Source: Xanthomonas sp. CFBP 8443 (GTDB lineage: Bacteria > Pseudomonadota > Gammaproteobacteria > Xanthomonadales > Xanthomonadaceae). From it: a DNA stretch of 64,000 nt. Below are positions 52,529 through 61,473 of the stretch, in pieces (position 1 is the first letter of the stretch; each line of letters begins with the position of its first letter). Location of the stretch: NCBI RefSeq assembly GCF_025666195.1, contig NZ_CP102592.1, positions 2,046,001 through 2,110,000 of the forward strand, written 5' to 3'. A model generated the notes under the pieces. That model did not search any database. It saw only the letters and a program-made list of their open reading frames with translations, and was not told the DNA's origin. The position numbers and the translations under genes were made by a program.

Positions 52529-54091
52529 TCAGCCGCCGCCGCGCGGACCGCGGTTGCCGCCGCCGGGGCGGCCGCCGCCACCCGGACGCCCGCCGCCGGG
52601 GCGGTTGCCGCCCGGACGACCGCCGGGGCCGCCCGGGCCGCGCTTCTGTCCGTCGGCGCGCGGGCCGGCCGGTCGCGCCGAGCGCGGGGCGGCGCCGTAG
52701 GGGCTGAAACCGGGGTTGGCGTGGTCGGACGGGAAGCTCGGTGCATTGCCCGGATGCCCGTACGGGTGCGCCTTGCGCTGGCCTTGTCCCTGACCCTGGC
52801 CGCCGCGGCCCGGGCCTGCGCCCTGGCCGGCACCGGCGCCGGCGGGGCGCGGCTTGCCATAGGGCCGGCCCTGTCCCTGACCCTGGCCGCCACGGCCCGG
52901 GCCGGGACCGGCATTGCGGTGGCCGGTCGGGCCGGTGCTGACGCCGTCGGGCACGTACCAGGTGCGGAACGCGGCGGGGTTGCCGTCCGGCAGCGGCTTG
53001 GGACCCTTCGGGTTGCGCTGCTTGAACGGCTTCTGCGCCTGCTGGGCGGCCATCTCGCCGCTGACGGTGAGCCCGCCGTGCGGCTTCTTGCCGCCGCGGC
53101 CGCGGCCGCGGTCCTCGCGGAAGTTGTCGAAGCGGCGCAGCTCGCGGCCTTCGTCGGCGACGTTGTGGCCGTTGACGTAGGCGTTGCCGCCGCGGCCGAC
53201 CTGCACGGTGGCCTTGGCCGCCTTGCGCTGGCCGATCACCGGCTGCAGGGTCAGCGCCGACGGCGTGCCTTCCTCCAGCTTCAGTTCGGCGCGCAGCGCC
53301 TCGACCTTGTCCTGCGCCAGCTCCAGCGACTGCCCGCGCAGCAGTTCGCGCGGCAGCGCCACCTTGCCGTAGCGGGTGCGCTTGAGGCGGCTGACCTGGC
53401 AGCCCTGCGATTCCCACAGCCGGCGCACTTCGCGGTTGCGGCCTTCCTTGACCACGACGCGGAACCAGTCGTGCGAATCGGTGCCGCCGATGCGTTCGAT
53501 CTCGTCGAACTTGGCGCCGCCGTCCTCCAGCAGCACGCCGCGCGAGAGGCGCTCGACCATGCTGTCGGGCACCTTGTCCTCGCCTTCCGGGGCGCGCACG
53601 CGCACCACGTACTCGCGCTCGATCTCGTAGGACGGATGCATCATCGCGTTGGCCATCTCGCCATCGGTGGTCAGCAGCAGCAGCCCGGTGGTGTTGATGT
53701 CCAGACGGCCGATCGCGATCCAGCGCGCGCCCTTCAGTGCCGGCAGCGCCTCGAAGATGGTCGGGCGGCCTTCGGGATCCTCGCGGGTGGTCACTTCGCC
53801 TTCGGGCTTGTTGTAGATCAGCACGCGCGCCGGCTCGGTCAGCGCGCTGGCGACGAAGCTGCGGCCGTCCAGCTCGATCTTGTCGCCGCTCTTGACCGAC
53901 ATGCCGGTCTGCGCGACCTCGCCGTTGACCTTGACCAGGCCGTCGGCGATGCGCTGCTCCAGCGCGCGGCGCGAACCCAGGCCGGCCTGCGCCAGGACCT
54001 TGTGCAGGCGTTCTTCCAGTTTCGGCTGCTCGGCGGCATCGCGCTTGAGCGAGAGCTTGTTCAACGACGGCTTGCGGGAGGTGTCACTCAT
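52529..54091 (-). CDS. rluB: 23S rRNA pseudouridine synthase RluB with long Gly/Arg-rich tail
   Basis: A 520-residue enzyme of the RsuA/RluB family that makes a pseudouridine in 23S rRNA. Residues 26-80 are an S4 RNA-binding domain (LEERLHKVLAQAGLGSRRAL), and 85-265 are the catalytic domain with the Asp in GRLDINTTGLLLLTTDG. From about residue 300 the protein becomes a low-complexity tail, with two related blocks of GPGRGGQGQGQG (near residues 395-455) and an RPGGG-type end. Such Gly-Arg tails bind RNA non-specifically in other proteins. E. coli RluB has a shorter tail. Its start overlaps scpB by eight bases. Confidence 0.92.
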   Translation of the reverse strand: MSDTSRKPSLNKLSLKRDAAEQPKLEERLHKVLAQAGLGSRRALEQRIADGLVKVNGEVAQTGMSVKSGDKIELDGRSFVASALTEPARVLIYNKPEGEVTTREDPEGRPTIFEALPALKGARWIAIGRLDINTTGLLLLTTDGEMANAMMHPSYEIEREYVVRVRAPEGEDKVPDSMVERLSRGVLLEDGGAKFDEIERIGGTDSHDWFRVVVKEGRNREVRRLWESQGCQVSRLKRTRYGKVALPRELLRGQSLELAQDKVEALRAELKLEEGTPSALTLQPVIGQRKAAKATVQVGRGGNAYVNGHNVADEGRELRRFDNFREDRGRGRGGKKPHGGLTVSGEMAAQQAQKPFKQRNPKGPKPLPDGNPAAFRTWYVPDGVSTGPTGHRNAGPGPGRGGQGQGQGRPYGKPRPAGAGAGQGAGPGRGGQGQGQGQRKAHPYGHPGNAPSFPSDHANPGFSPYGAAPRSARPAGPRADGQKRGPGGPGGRPGGNRPGGGRPGGGGRPGGGNRGPRGGG

Positions 54092-55103
54092 TTACTTGGC
54101 TCCGGCCGGCGCGCGGTGCGTCGGCCTGTGGTTCGGAATCGGCATCGTCAACAGCCACGGTCGTCGTCGCGACGGCGTTGTCTTCGGCTTCGTTCGCATC
54201 CGCCGCGCGCTCGCCCGGCGCGGCTTCGGGTTCGCCCGTCGGGGCGGTATCGGGAAACGAGGCATCCGCCGCGGCGGCGTCTGCATCGGTGTCGCTTTCG
54301 GTGTCGGTATCGCTATCGCCATGCGCGGCGGCCGTGTCGTCCGCCGCGCGGGGATCGGCTGCGCTGTCGGCTTCGGCCTGAGCATCTGGATCGGGTGCAG
54401 TATCCGGATCGGATGTGGTGTCGTTGTCGACGTTCGCCGCGGCGGGCGGCGCGTCAACTGCGCCGGCATCCGTTGCCGACTTGGCCGCGTCGGCATGGCC
54501 ATCGGCCGCTCCGGCCTGGGCCATGTCGCCGACCGGCAGGGTGTCGCGGTCCAGCTGCAGCTGCGGTTCCAGTTCGCCGATGTCCTTCAGTTCCGACAGC
54601 GGCGGCAGTTCGTCCAGGCGCTTGAGCCCGAAGTAGTCCAGGAAGCCCTTGGTGGTGCCGAACAGCGCCGGCTTGCCGGGCACGTCGCGGTGCCCGACCA
54701 CGCGGATCCACTCGCGCTCTTCCAGCGCCTGGATGATGTTGCTGCTGACCGCCACGCCGCGCACCTGCTCGATCTCGCCGCGGGTGATCGGCTGGCGATA
54801 GGCGATCAGCGCCAGCGTCTCCAGGGTGGCGCGGGTGTAGCGGGTCTTGCGTTCGGTCCACAGCCGCGCCACCCACGGGTGCACCTCGCTGTTGACCTGG
54901 TAGCGGAAGCCGGAGGCCACTTCCACCAGTTCCACGCCGCGCCCGGCGCAGGCCTCGCGCAGCTGCTCCAGCGCGCGCTCGATGCTGCCCGGCGGCGCCG
55001 GCTCGTCCTCGGGGAACAGGCCGTGCAGCTGGGCCAGCGGCAGCGGCTGGTTGGCGGCGAGCAGGGCGGCCTCGACGATGCGGTTGATCAGCGCTTGATC
55101 CAT
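54084..55103 (-). CDS. scpB: Segregation and condensation protein ScpB with acidic tail
   Basis: A 339-residue SMC-complex subunit. Residues 1-185 contain the two winged-helix domains (YRQPITRGEIEQVRGVAVSS, GTTKGFLDYFGLKRLDELPP). From about residue 195 to the end is a disordered tail rich in Asp, Ala, Thr and Glu (DADAAAADASFPDTAPTG...). E. coli-type and Bacillus ScpB are near 190 residues, so the tail nearly doubles the protein. It begins 22 bases after scpA and acts with ScpA and SMC in chromosome segregation. Confidence 0.93.
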   Translation of the reverse strand: MDQALINRIVEAALLAANQPLPLAQLHGLFPEDEPAPPGSIERALEQLREACAGRGVELVEVASGFRYQVNSEVHPWVARLWTERKTRYTRATLETLALIAYRQPITRGEIEQVRGVAVSSNIIQALEEREWIRVVGHRDVPGKPALFGTTKGFLDYFGLKRLDELPPLSELKDIGELEPQLQLDRDTLPVGDMAQAGAADGHADAAKSATDAGAVDAPPAAANVDNDTTSDPDTAPDPDAQAEADSAADPRAADDTAAAHGDSDTDTESDTDADAAAADASFPDTAPTGEPEAAPGERAADANEAEDNAVATTTVAVDDADSEPQADAPRAGRSQVNE

Positions 55104-55125
55104 GCGTAAGTGGGTCTTCGTGGAC

Positions 55126-56064
55126 TCAGGTAGGGTCGTTGGCGGCGTCGGTGTCGTCGAACTCGCTGTTGAACTGCAGCGGTTCGTTGGTGTTGCCCAG
55201 CGCCAGCGACTTGACGTAGATCGGCGCCAGCGGCAGCCGTTCGCCGTTGCGCACGACGTGCTCCATCGGCTCCTGGACGATGTCCAGCAGCTGTTCCTTG
55301 GCCAGTTCCAGCAAGGCCAGGAAGGTGACCAGCACGCCGAGCTTGCCTTCCTCGGCGTTGAACAGCGATTCGAAGCGGTAGAACCGGCCGTCGTCCAGCC
55401 GGCTCAGCACATCGCCCATCCGCTGCCGCACGCTCAGCGCCTCGCGCTTGATCGCGTGGCCGCTGAACAGCTCGGCGCGCTTGAGCACGTCGTACAGCGC
55501 CAGCAACATCTCTTTCAGCTCCACCGGCGGCGGCAGCTTCACCGCGGCGCGGTCCGGCACGTGCGCCTGCACCGGCGTAGTGTCGCGGTCCTGCCGCGGC
55601 AGCGCGTCGATGTCCTCGGCAGCCTGCTTGAAGCGTTCGTACTCCTGCAGGCGACGCACCAGCTCGGCGCGCGGATCGGCTTCCTCGCCTTCCTGCGCCG
55701 GCGGCCGCGGCAGCAGCATGCGCGACTTGATCTCGGCCAGGATCGCGGCCATCACCAGGTATTCGGCCGCCAGTTCGAAGCGCAGCTCCTGCATCACGTT
55801 GATGTAGTCCACGTACTGCCGGGTGATCTCGGCGACGGGGATGTCCAGGATGTCCAGGTTCTGCCGGCGGATCAGGTACAGCAGCAGGTCCAGCGGGCCT
55901 TCGAACGCATCCAGGATCACTTCCAGTGCATCCGGCGGGATGTACAGGTCCTGCGGGATCTGCAGCACCGGCTGCCCATGCACCACCGCCAGCGGCATTT
56001 CCTGCTGCTGTGGCGCGGTCGGCTGGATTGGCGGGTTCGCGGCGAGCGCGAGTTCGGAGGTCAT
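55126..56064 (-). CDS. scpA: Segregation and condensation protein ScpA
   Basis: A 312-residue kleisin. The ATG at 56064 (MTSELALAANPPIQPT) is chosen; a GTG at 56148 would add 28 residues. Family blocks: FEGPLDLLLYLIRRQNLDIL followed by DIPVAEITRQYVDYI, EYLVMAAILAEIKSRMLLPR, and the C-terminal winged helix (VTFLALLELAKEQLLDIVQ). It bridges SMC heads together with ScpB. Ahead of it is 363 bases of divergent intergenic sequence. Confidence 0.94.
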   Translation of the reverse strand: MTSELALAANPPIQPTAPQQQEMPLAVVHGQPVLQIPQDLYIPPDALEVILDAFEGPLDLLLYLIRRQNLDILDIPVAEITRQYVDYINVMQELRFELAAEYLVMAAILAEIKSRMLLPRPPAQEGEEADPRAELVRRLQEYERFKQAAEDIDALPRQDRDTTPVQAHVPDRAAVKLPPPVELKEMLLALYDVLKRAELFSGHAIKREALSVRQRMGDVLSRLDDGRFYRFESLFNAEEGKLGVLVTFLALLELAKEQLLDIVQEPMEHVVRNGERLPLAPIYVKSLALGNTNEPLQFNSEFDDTDAANDPT

Positions 56065-56427
56065 CGATTGGACATCAGGTGTTGCGGTAGCGAAGGGCCG
56101 GGCAGGGGCGATCCGGCTCGGCGCCTTGCCTGCAGTACTGCGGTTCACGTCGCGTCATCCCCGCAACGCGATCCACACTTCAACAGGACACAAGGCGTAC
56201 GCCGCACGAGTCGCGGCGACGGAACAGCTCGAGGATGACGTCTGCGCGGGCGGGTATCGGGCAGCGAATCGGTCGTCGGAAGGGGCTGGGGCGCCAATCA
56301 CCGACGGGCCGCTGCATCCGGCCGCGTGCAATGGAACCAAGGGTAATGCGCATGCCGGGTCGGTGTCCAGCGCTGTGGCGCTAGAATTGTGCGGGGTTCA
56401 TATGCGAAGCGAAGGTCAGGTGGCGCG
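56065..56427. other. Divergent intergenic region scpA / yciI-like gene
   Basis: About 360 bases. It holds the possible GTG start of a longer ScpA (56148) and must hold both promoters. I see no clear palindrome or additional gene. Confidence 0.5.
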
Positions 56428-56727
56428 ATGTGGTACGTGATCGAGGGATACGACGGCGCCGATGCGCTGCCGCGGCGGGCGGCGGCGCGGCCGCCGCACT
56501 TGGCCCGGCTGGTGGCGCTGCAGGAGGCCGGACGCCTGCTGCTGGCCGGTCCATGCCCGGCGATCGACGCCGAGGATCCGGGTCCGGCCGGCTTCAGCGG
56601 CAGCCTGGTGGTGGCCGAATTCGACTCGCTGGCGCAGGCCCGGGCGTGGGCGGAGGCCGACCCGTACGTGGCCGCCGGCGTGTATGCGCGGGTCGAAGTG
56701 CGGCCGTTCCGGAAGACCTTGCCATGA
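56428..56727 (+). CDS. YciI-like protein, second copy type
   Basis: A 99-residue YCII-related protein starting [17 protein letters not shown] at the ATG 56428. The conserved pattern is [40 protein letters not shown] and the [18 protein letters not shown] ending. This variant matches E. coli YciI better than the arg-operon copy at 25201. Stop overlaps bolA (ATGA). Function of YciI is not settled; the genetic pairing with BolA-like proteins is common in proteobacteria. Confidence 0.87.
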   Translation: MWYVIEGYDGADALPRRAAARPPHLARLVALQEAGRLLLAGPCPAIDAEDPGPAGFSGSLVVAEFDSLAQARAWAEADPYVAAGVYARVEVRPFRKTLP

Positions 56728-57023
56728 GCGCGCCAGCCCCGAGCGAGGCCGCCGCAGGCCGGGTCGAGCGCATCCGCACGGCGCTGCAGGCGGCGTTCGC
56801 GCCGCAGGCGCTGGAGGTCGAGGACGACAGCCATCGCCATGCCGGCCACGCCGGTGCGCGCGACGGGCGCGGGCATTTCAATGTCCGCATCGTCAGCCCG
56901 GCCTTCGCGGGGATGGCGCCGCTGGCCCGGCACCGCGCGGTCTATGCCGCGCTCGGCGAGATGATGCAGACCGACATCCACGCGCTGTCGATCCAAGCCG
57001 AAGTGCCGCGCGACGCCGCCTGA
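56724..57023 (+). CDS. BolA/IbaG-family protein
   Basis: A 99-residue protein of the BolA fold (class II KH-like). The signature is [28 protein letters not shown], cited as residues 34-61, containing the conserved His in HRHAGH, then [20 protein letters not shown]. BolA proteins partner with monothiol glutaredoxins in Fe-S trafficking and affect morphology. The ATG overlaps the yciI stop. Confidence 0.92.
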   Translation: MSAPAPSEAAAGRVERIRTALQAAFAPQALEVEDDSHRHAGHAGARDGRGHFNVRIVSPAFAGMAPLARHRAVYAALGEMMQTDIHALSIQAEVPRDAA

Positions 57024-57212
57024 CAGGCCGCCGCATTCCGGCGCAAACGGCGCGGCCAGGCCTGCCGATGCGCCGGAACATGGGCAAAAAATCCGGGATA
57101 CATGCGTCGATTATGCTGCGTCGCATCATGATTCGGCCGATTTCCCGTTTGCCCAACTGACTGAATCCAAAAGATTTTATTGGAAAAATAACAAAAGGCT
57201 TCTGCCTCGCGC

Positions 57213-57226
57213 TGAAAACGATTACA
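57213..57226. promoter_or_regulatory. Operator-like palindrome upstream of lacI
   Basis: TGAAAACGATTACA, centred on C-G as LacI/GalR-family operators are. It lies 46 bases before the regulator start, in an AT-rich promoter region (57140-57230). It matches the site at 61447-61460 in 12 of 14 positions, suggesting both bind the same LacI-type protein, which would then also regulate itself. Confidence 0.65.
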
Positions 57227-57271
57227 GTCCGCGCCAGTTTCTCACTAGTCACTGCCGCGGAGGGCGGCACG

Positions 57272-58291
57272 ATGGCGAAGAGCGCGGTCACCATCAAAGA
57301 TGTCGCACGCGAGGCGCGGGTATCCGTGGCCACGGTGTCGCGTGCGCTCAACGGCCACGAGAACGTCGCCGAGCCGGTGCGCAAGCTGGTGCTCGAGGTG
57401 GCCGAGCGGTTGCGCTACAGCCCGCACGCGGCCGCGCGCAGCCTCAGCAGCCGCTCGACCCAGACCATCGGCGTGGTGCTGCCGGACCTGTACGGCGAGT
57501 TCTTCTCCGAGCTGATCCGCGGCATCGACGGCGCCGCCCGCGCGCGCCGCCAGCACCTGCTGGTGTCCAGCTACCACGGCGATCCGGAAGAGCAGGGCCG
57601 CGCGCTGCGCGCGATGCGCGGGCGCGTGGACGGCCTGCTGGTGCTGTCGCCGTACGCCGAACGCCCCGGCTTCCTCACCGACAACCTGCCGCAGGCGTTG
57701 CCGACGGTGTTGATCAACACCCATCTGCCCGATGCCGACTACCCGGTGCTGAGCATCGACGACCATGCCGGCGCGGTGGCGATGACCGAGCACCTGCTGG
57801 CGATGGGCCATCGCCGCATCGCCTTCGTCGCCGGCCCGGAACTGAACTTCGATGCGCGCGAACGCCTGCGCGGGTTCCGCGACGTCATCGCCGCCCATCC
57901 GGGCGTGGCCGAAGGCCAGGAGTTTCCGGGCGACTTCGACGAAGCCTCGGGCCATCGCGCGGGGCAGGCGATGCTGCAGGCCGGCGCGCTGCCGGACGCG
58001 GTGTTCGCCGCCAACGACATGACCGCGCTCGGCTGTCTGTACGCCTTCGCCCAGGCCGGCGTGCGCGTGCCCGACGACGTCGCCCTGGCCGGTTTCGACG
58101 ACATCCCGCTGGCGCGTTTCGTTCACCCCTCTCTCACCACGATGCAGGTGAGTATCGCCGGCCTTGGCGAACAGGCGATGCGGCGTTTGCTGCACCTGAT
58201 CGACCAGCCGGGAAGCGACGCGGGGCATCGGCAAACGCTGACGCCGCTGCTGGTCGTGCGCGATTCGAGCATCAACGCAAGGAAACAATAG
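57272..58291 (+). CDS. LacI-family transcriptional regulator
   Basis: A 339-residue repressor. Residues 6-55 are the helix-turn-helix (TIKDVAREARVSVATVSRAL) with hinge helix [16 protein letters not shown]. Residues 65-335 are a periplasmic-binding-like sugar domain (IGVVLPDLYGEFFSELIRGI, DGLLVLSPYAERPG, GFDDIPLARFVHPSLTTMQ). It begins a locus with a TonB receptor, a GH144-like enzyme and a sugar-binding protein, so a glucan-derived oligosaccharide is the expected inducer. Operator-like sites precede it and the GH144 gene. Confidence 0.92.
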   Translation: MAKSAVTIKDVAREARVSVATVSRALNGHENVAEPVRKLVLEVAERLRYSPHAAARSLSSRSTQTIGVVLPDLYGEFFSELIRGIDGAARARRQHLLVSSYHGDPEEQGRALRAMRGRVDGLLVLSPYAERPGFLTDNLPQALPTVLINTHLPDADYPVLSIDDHAGAVAMTEHLLAMGHRRIAFVAGPELNFDARERLRGFRDVIAAHPGVAEGQEFPGDFDEASGHRAGQAMLQAGALPDAVFAANDMTALGCLYAFAQAGVRVPDDVALAGFDDIPLARFVHPSLTTMQVSIAGLGEQAMRRLLHLIDQPGSDAGHRQTLTPLLVVRDSSINARKQ

Positions 58292-58409
58292 GCGGCGCAA
58301 CGTCGTCGCCGCCTGTTCGTCGCTGTCGTTCATAACGCTTCACTTGTTGCACTTTTCTCCCTTGTTGACGCAGTCACTACAACAACCAAGAACCACCCTG
58401 GAGGGTTTC

Positions 58410-61373
58410 ATGAATCATCGTACTCACACGGCAGCCAAGCCGGTCCGCAAGCTGCTCAGCGCAGCGTTGGCCAGCTGCCTGCTGCTGAGCGCCGCGCCGG
58501 CGTTCGCGCAGAGCACCGCCGCCACGATCCGTGGCCAGGTCGCGAGCGACGCGGCGGCACAGGCCCAGGTCACCGCCACCAACCTGGCGACCGGCCTGTC
58601 GCGCACCGTGCAGGTCAACAACGGCAGCTATTCGGTCGGCGGCCTGCCGCCGGGCTCGTATCGCATCGACCTGACCGCCAATGGCCAGACCACCACCCAG
58701 AACGTCACCGTGCAGGTCGGCCAGACCGCCACGCTGAACCTCGGCGCCGCCGCGCCGGCCGCCACCGCCAACGGCGAAGGCGCCACCACGCTCGACGCGG
58801 TGCAGGTCACCGCGCCGCCGGTGCTGGTGGAGACCCGCACCTCCGAGAACGCCACCTACATCTCCAACGTGCAGATCGAGAAGCTGCCGCAGGCCACGCG
58901 CAACTTCCTCGAGCTGGCCGACAGCGTGCCCAGCGTGCAGTTCCAGCGCGACGCCAAGGGCAACACCTCGGTGCGCTCCGGCGCGACCTCGGCCAACGGC
59001 ACCAACGTCTACATCGACGGCATCAGCCAGAAGAACTACGTGCTGACCGGCGGCGTCAGCGGCCAGGATTCCAGCCGCGGCAACCCGTTCCCGCAGTCGG
59101 CGATCGGCGAGTACAAGGTCATCACTTCCAACTACAAGGCCGAGTTCGACCAGGTCAGCAGCGCGGCGATCGTCGCCTCGACCAAGTCCGGCGGCAACGA
59201 TTTCCACGGCAGCTTCTTCTGGGACACCACCAACGACGACTGGCGCGCCGAGAGCCCGCTGGAGCGCGAGGCCGGCAAGCGCGACGATTTCTCCGAAACC
59301 CAGTACGGCGCCACGTTCAGCGGCCCGATCCTGCAGGACCGCGCGCACTTCTTCGTCGCCTACGAGGCCAAGGAATACACCACGCCCAACACGGTGATCC
59401 CGGGCGGCATCTATGCCGATCGCGTCGATCAGCTGCCGGGCGAACTGCAGCCGCTGGTCGCCACCTACAGCACCCCGTTCAAGGAAGACCTGTATTTCGG
59501 CAAGATCGACTGGACGATCGGCGACAACCACCTGTTCGAACTGTCCGGCAAGTACCGCAAGGAAGACGAGCTGTCGGACATCGGCGACACCACCACCTAC
59601 CAGCACGGCAGCACCAACGGCCAGGAAGAGAAGCGCGCCAACCTGCGCTGGCAGTACACCGGCGCGGCGTTCCTCAACGATCTGAACCTGAGCTACGAAA
59701 GCGCTTACTGGACCCAGGATCCGCTGACCAACGGCAGCGGCTACGTGCTCTCGTACGTGCCGCAGGCCGGCAACGAGACCACCATCCTCACCGCCGGCGC
59801 CGGCAGCAGCTTCCAGAACAAGGGCCAGGAAGGCTGGACCCTGCAGGACGACCTGACCTTGAACAGCATGGACTGGCACGGCAGCCATACGGTCAAGATG
59901 GGCTTCAAGTACAAGGACATCGAGCTGGATTCGACCCAGATCAATCCGGCCAATCCGCAGTACTACTACAACATCCTGACCGATACCGACACGCCGTACC
60001 GGGTGCGCTGGGGCGACACCAACAGCGGCGGCTCGGTGGTGTCCAAGAACAAGCAGTACGGCATCTACCTGCAGGACGACTGGGAGGTCAACGAGCACCT
60101 GACGTTGAACCTGGGCGTGCGCTACGACTACGAGAAGACCCCGTCGTTCCTCGATTTCGTGACCCCGGCCGACGTGGCCGGCGCGCTGCAGAACTGGAGC
60201 AATCTCAACAACGCCAACTACGACATCTCCAACTACATCAGCACCGGCAACAACCGCAAGGCGTTCAAGGACGCCTGGCAGCCGCGCCTGGGCTTCTCCT
60301 ACGACCTGGCCGGCGATCAGGCGCACGTGATCTACGGCGGCGCCGGCCGTGCCTACGACCGCAACATCTTCGACTACCTGGCGCTGGAGCAGCTCAACAA
60401 CAGCTTCAAGTCGTACAGCTACTACTTCAACAGCGCCAACAATCCCTGCCTGGGCGACCCCTGCGTGGCCTGGAACGAGAGCTACGCCACCCAGGCCGGC
60501 CTGGACGGGCTGGCCACCAGCAACACCGGCGGCGGCGGTCGCGAGATCTACCTGATCGACAACAACATCAAGGTGCCGTACTCCGACCAGTTCAGCATCG
60601 GCATGCGCAACATGCTGCACTTCTGGGGCAACGACTGGTACACCGACGTGACCCTGAGCCGGATCGTGAGCAAGGACGGCTTCGTGTTCCTGCGCGGCAA
60701 CCGCCGTGCCGACGGTTCGTTCTTCCTGCCGGGCACCACCTCCGGCGTGCCGACCGAGTCGCCGGATGGGTACAGCGCGATCGTGCTGGGCACCAACGGC
60801 CTGGAGACGCGCAACAACCAGCTGGCGCTGAAGCTGGACAAGCCTTACGACAAGGAATCGGGCTGGGGCCTGACCGTGGCCTACACCTTCTCCGACGCCA
60901 AGGAGAACCGCCAGTACGGCGAGCACTACGCGCTGGACCAGGAGTCGATGGCCGGCTACGGCTGGCGCGAGGCCGGCGGCATCCCCAAGAACCGCCTGGT
61001 GGTGACCGGCATCTACGACCTGCCGTACGCCATCACCCTGTCCGGCAAGCTGTCGCTGGCCAGCCAGACGCCGCGTTACGGCACCAATTGCCTGGCAGGC
61101 AACGAGCAGTGCTATATCATTCAGTACAAGCCGGATTCCACGTTGGGCTACAAGGAATTCAGCCTGGCGGCGAACAAGGAATGGGATACCGGCGCCGGCA
61201 TCAAGTTCAACGTGCGTGCCGACGTCATCAACCTGTTCAACTGGACCAACTATGCGGACTACAACACCGCCACCGGCACCTTCGACGATCTGAACACGTC
61301 GTACGGCACGCCGAATGGGGTGCTGGCCTCGCCGATGCGCACGTTCAAGCTGTCCTTCGGCTTGAACTGGTAA
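58410..61373 (+). CDS. TonB-dependent outer-membrane receptor, Oar-like with carboxypeptidase-regulatory domain
   Basis: A 987-residue receptor. The ATG at 58410 has GGAGGG six bases upstream and opens a signal peptide (KLLSAALASCLLLSAAPAFA, cleavage near FAQ). Residues 50-115 are a carboxypeptidase-regulatory-like beta-sandwich (TIRGQVASDAAAQAQVTATN, GGLPPGSYRIDLTANGQTT). Residues 150-260 are the plug (TSENATYISNVQIEKLPQAT; FLELADSVPSVQF), and the remainder is a 22-strand barrel ending MRTFKLSFGLNW with the terminal aromatic expected for outer-membrane insertion. It should import oligosaccharides using TonB. It is 118 bases from lacI. Confidence 0.92.
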   Translation: MNHRTHTAAKPVRKLLSAALASCLLLSAAPAFAQSTAATIRGQVASDAAAQAQVTATNLATGLSRTVQVNNGSYSVGGLPPGSYRIDLTANGQTTTQNVTVQVGQTATLNLGAAAPAATANGEGATTLDAVQVTAPPVLVETRTSENATYISNVQIEKLPQATRNFLELADSVPSVQFQRDAKGNTSVRSGATSANGTNVYIDGISQKNYVLTGGVSGQDSSRGNPFPQSAIGEYKVITSNYKAEFDQVSSAAIVASTKSGGNDFHGSFFWDTTNDDWRAESPLEREAGKRDDFSETQYGATFSGPILQDRAHFFVAYEAKEYTTPNTVIPGGIYADRVDQLPGELQPLVATYSTPFKEDLYFGKIDWTIGDNHLFELSGKYRKEDELSDIGDTTTYQHGSTNGQEEKRANLRWQYTGAAFLNDLNLSYESAYWTQDPLTNGSGYVLSYVPQAGNETTILTAGAGSSFQNKGQEGWTLQDDLTLNSMDWHGSHTVKMGFKYKDIELDSTQINPANPQYYYNILTDTDTPYRVRWGDTNSGGSVVSKNKQYGIYLQDDWEVNEHLTLNLGVRYDYEKTPSFLDFVTPADVAGALQNWSNLNNANYDISNYISTGNNRKAFKDAWQPRLGFSYDLAGDQAHVIYGGAGRAYDRNIFDYLALEQLNNSFKSYSYYFNSANNPCLGDPCVAWNESYATQAGLDGLATSNTGGGGREIYLIDNNIKVPYSDQFSIGMRNMLHFWGNDWYTDVTLSRIVSKDGFVFLRGNRRADGSFFLPGTTSGVPTESPDGYSAIVLGTNGLETRNNQLALKLDKPYDKESGWGLTVAYTFSDAKENRQYGEHYALDQESMAGYGWREAGGIPKNRLVVTGIYDLPYAITLSGKLSLASQTPRYGTNCLAGNEQCYIIQYKPDSTLGYKEFSLAANKEWDTGAGIKFNVRADVINLFNWTNYADYNTATGTFDDLNTSYGTPNGVLASPMRTFKLSFGLNW

Positions 61374-61382
61374 GTCCTGCTG

Positions 61383-61412
61383 CCGCGGCTCCCGAACGAT
61401 CGGGAGCCGCGG
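61383..61412. terminator. Perfect 13-bp hairpin between receptor and GH144 gene
   Basis: CCGCGGCTCCCGA, loop ACGA, TCGGGAGCCGCGG. It lies ten bases after the receptor stop. There is no T-run, so it may act as an mRNA stabiliser or partial terminator, giving more receptor than downstream protein. Confidence 0.6.
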
Positions 61413-61428
61413 CGGTCGCAGAGTGGGG

Positions 61429-61460
61429 TATATTTTCGGGTGTGGATGTAAACGATTTCA
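61429..61460 (+). promoter_or_regulatory. Probable promoter and LacI-type operator of the GH144 gene
   Basis: TATATT at 61429-61434 is a plausible -10 box in otherwise GC-rich sequence. The operator-like TGTAAACGATTTCA (61447-61460) follows about 13 bases on, where a bound repressor would block the start of transcription. The ribosome site AGGGG (61462-61466) is immediately after. No good -35 box is seen. Confidence 0.6.
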
Positions 61461-61473
61461 CAGGGGTGGCACG

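Noticed and set aside
58377..60926. 849-codon antisense open frame under the TonB receptor
   Set aside because: The translation is Val/Ala/Gly/Gln-rich without motifs, while the plus strand encodes a complete receptor with signal peptide and barrel end.
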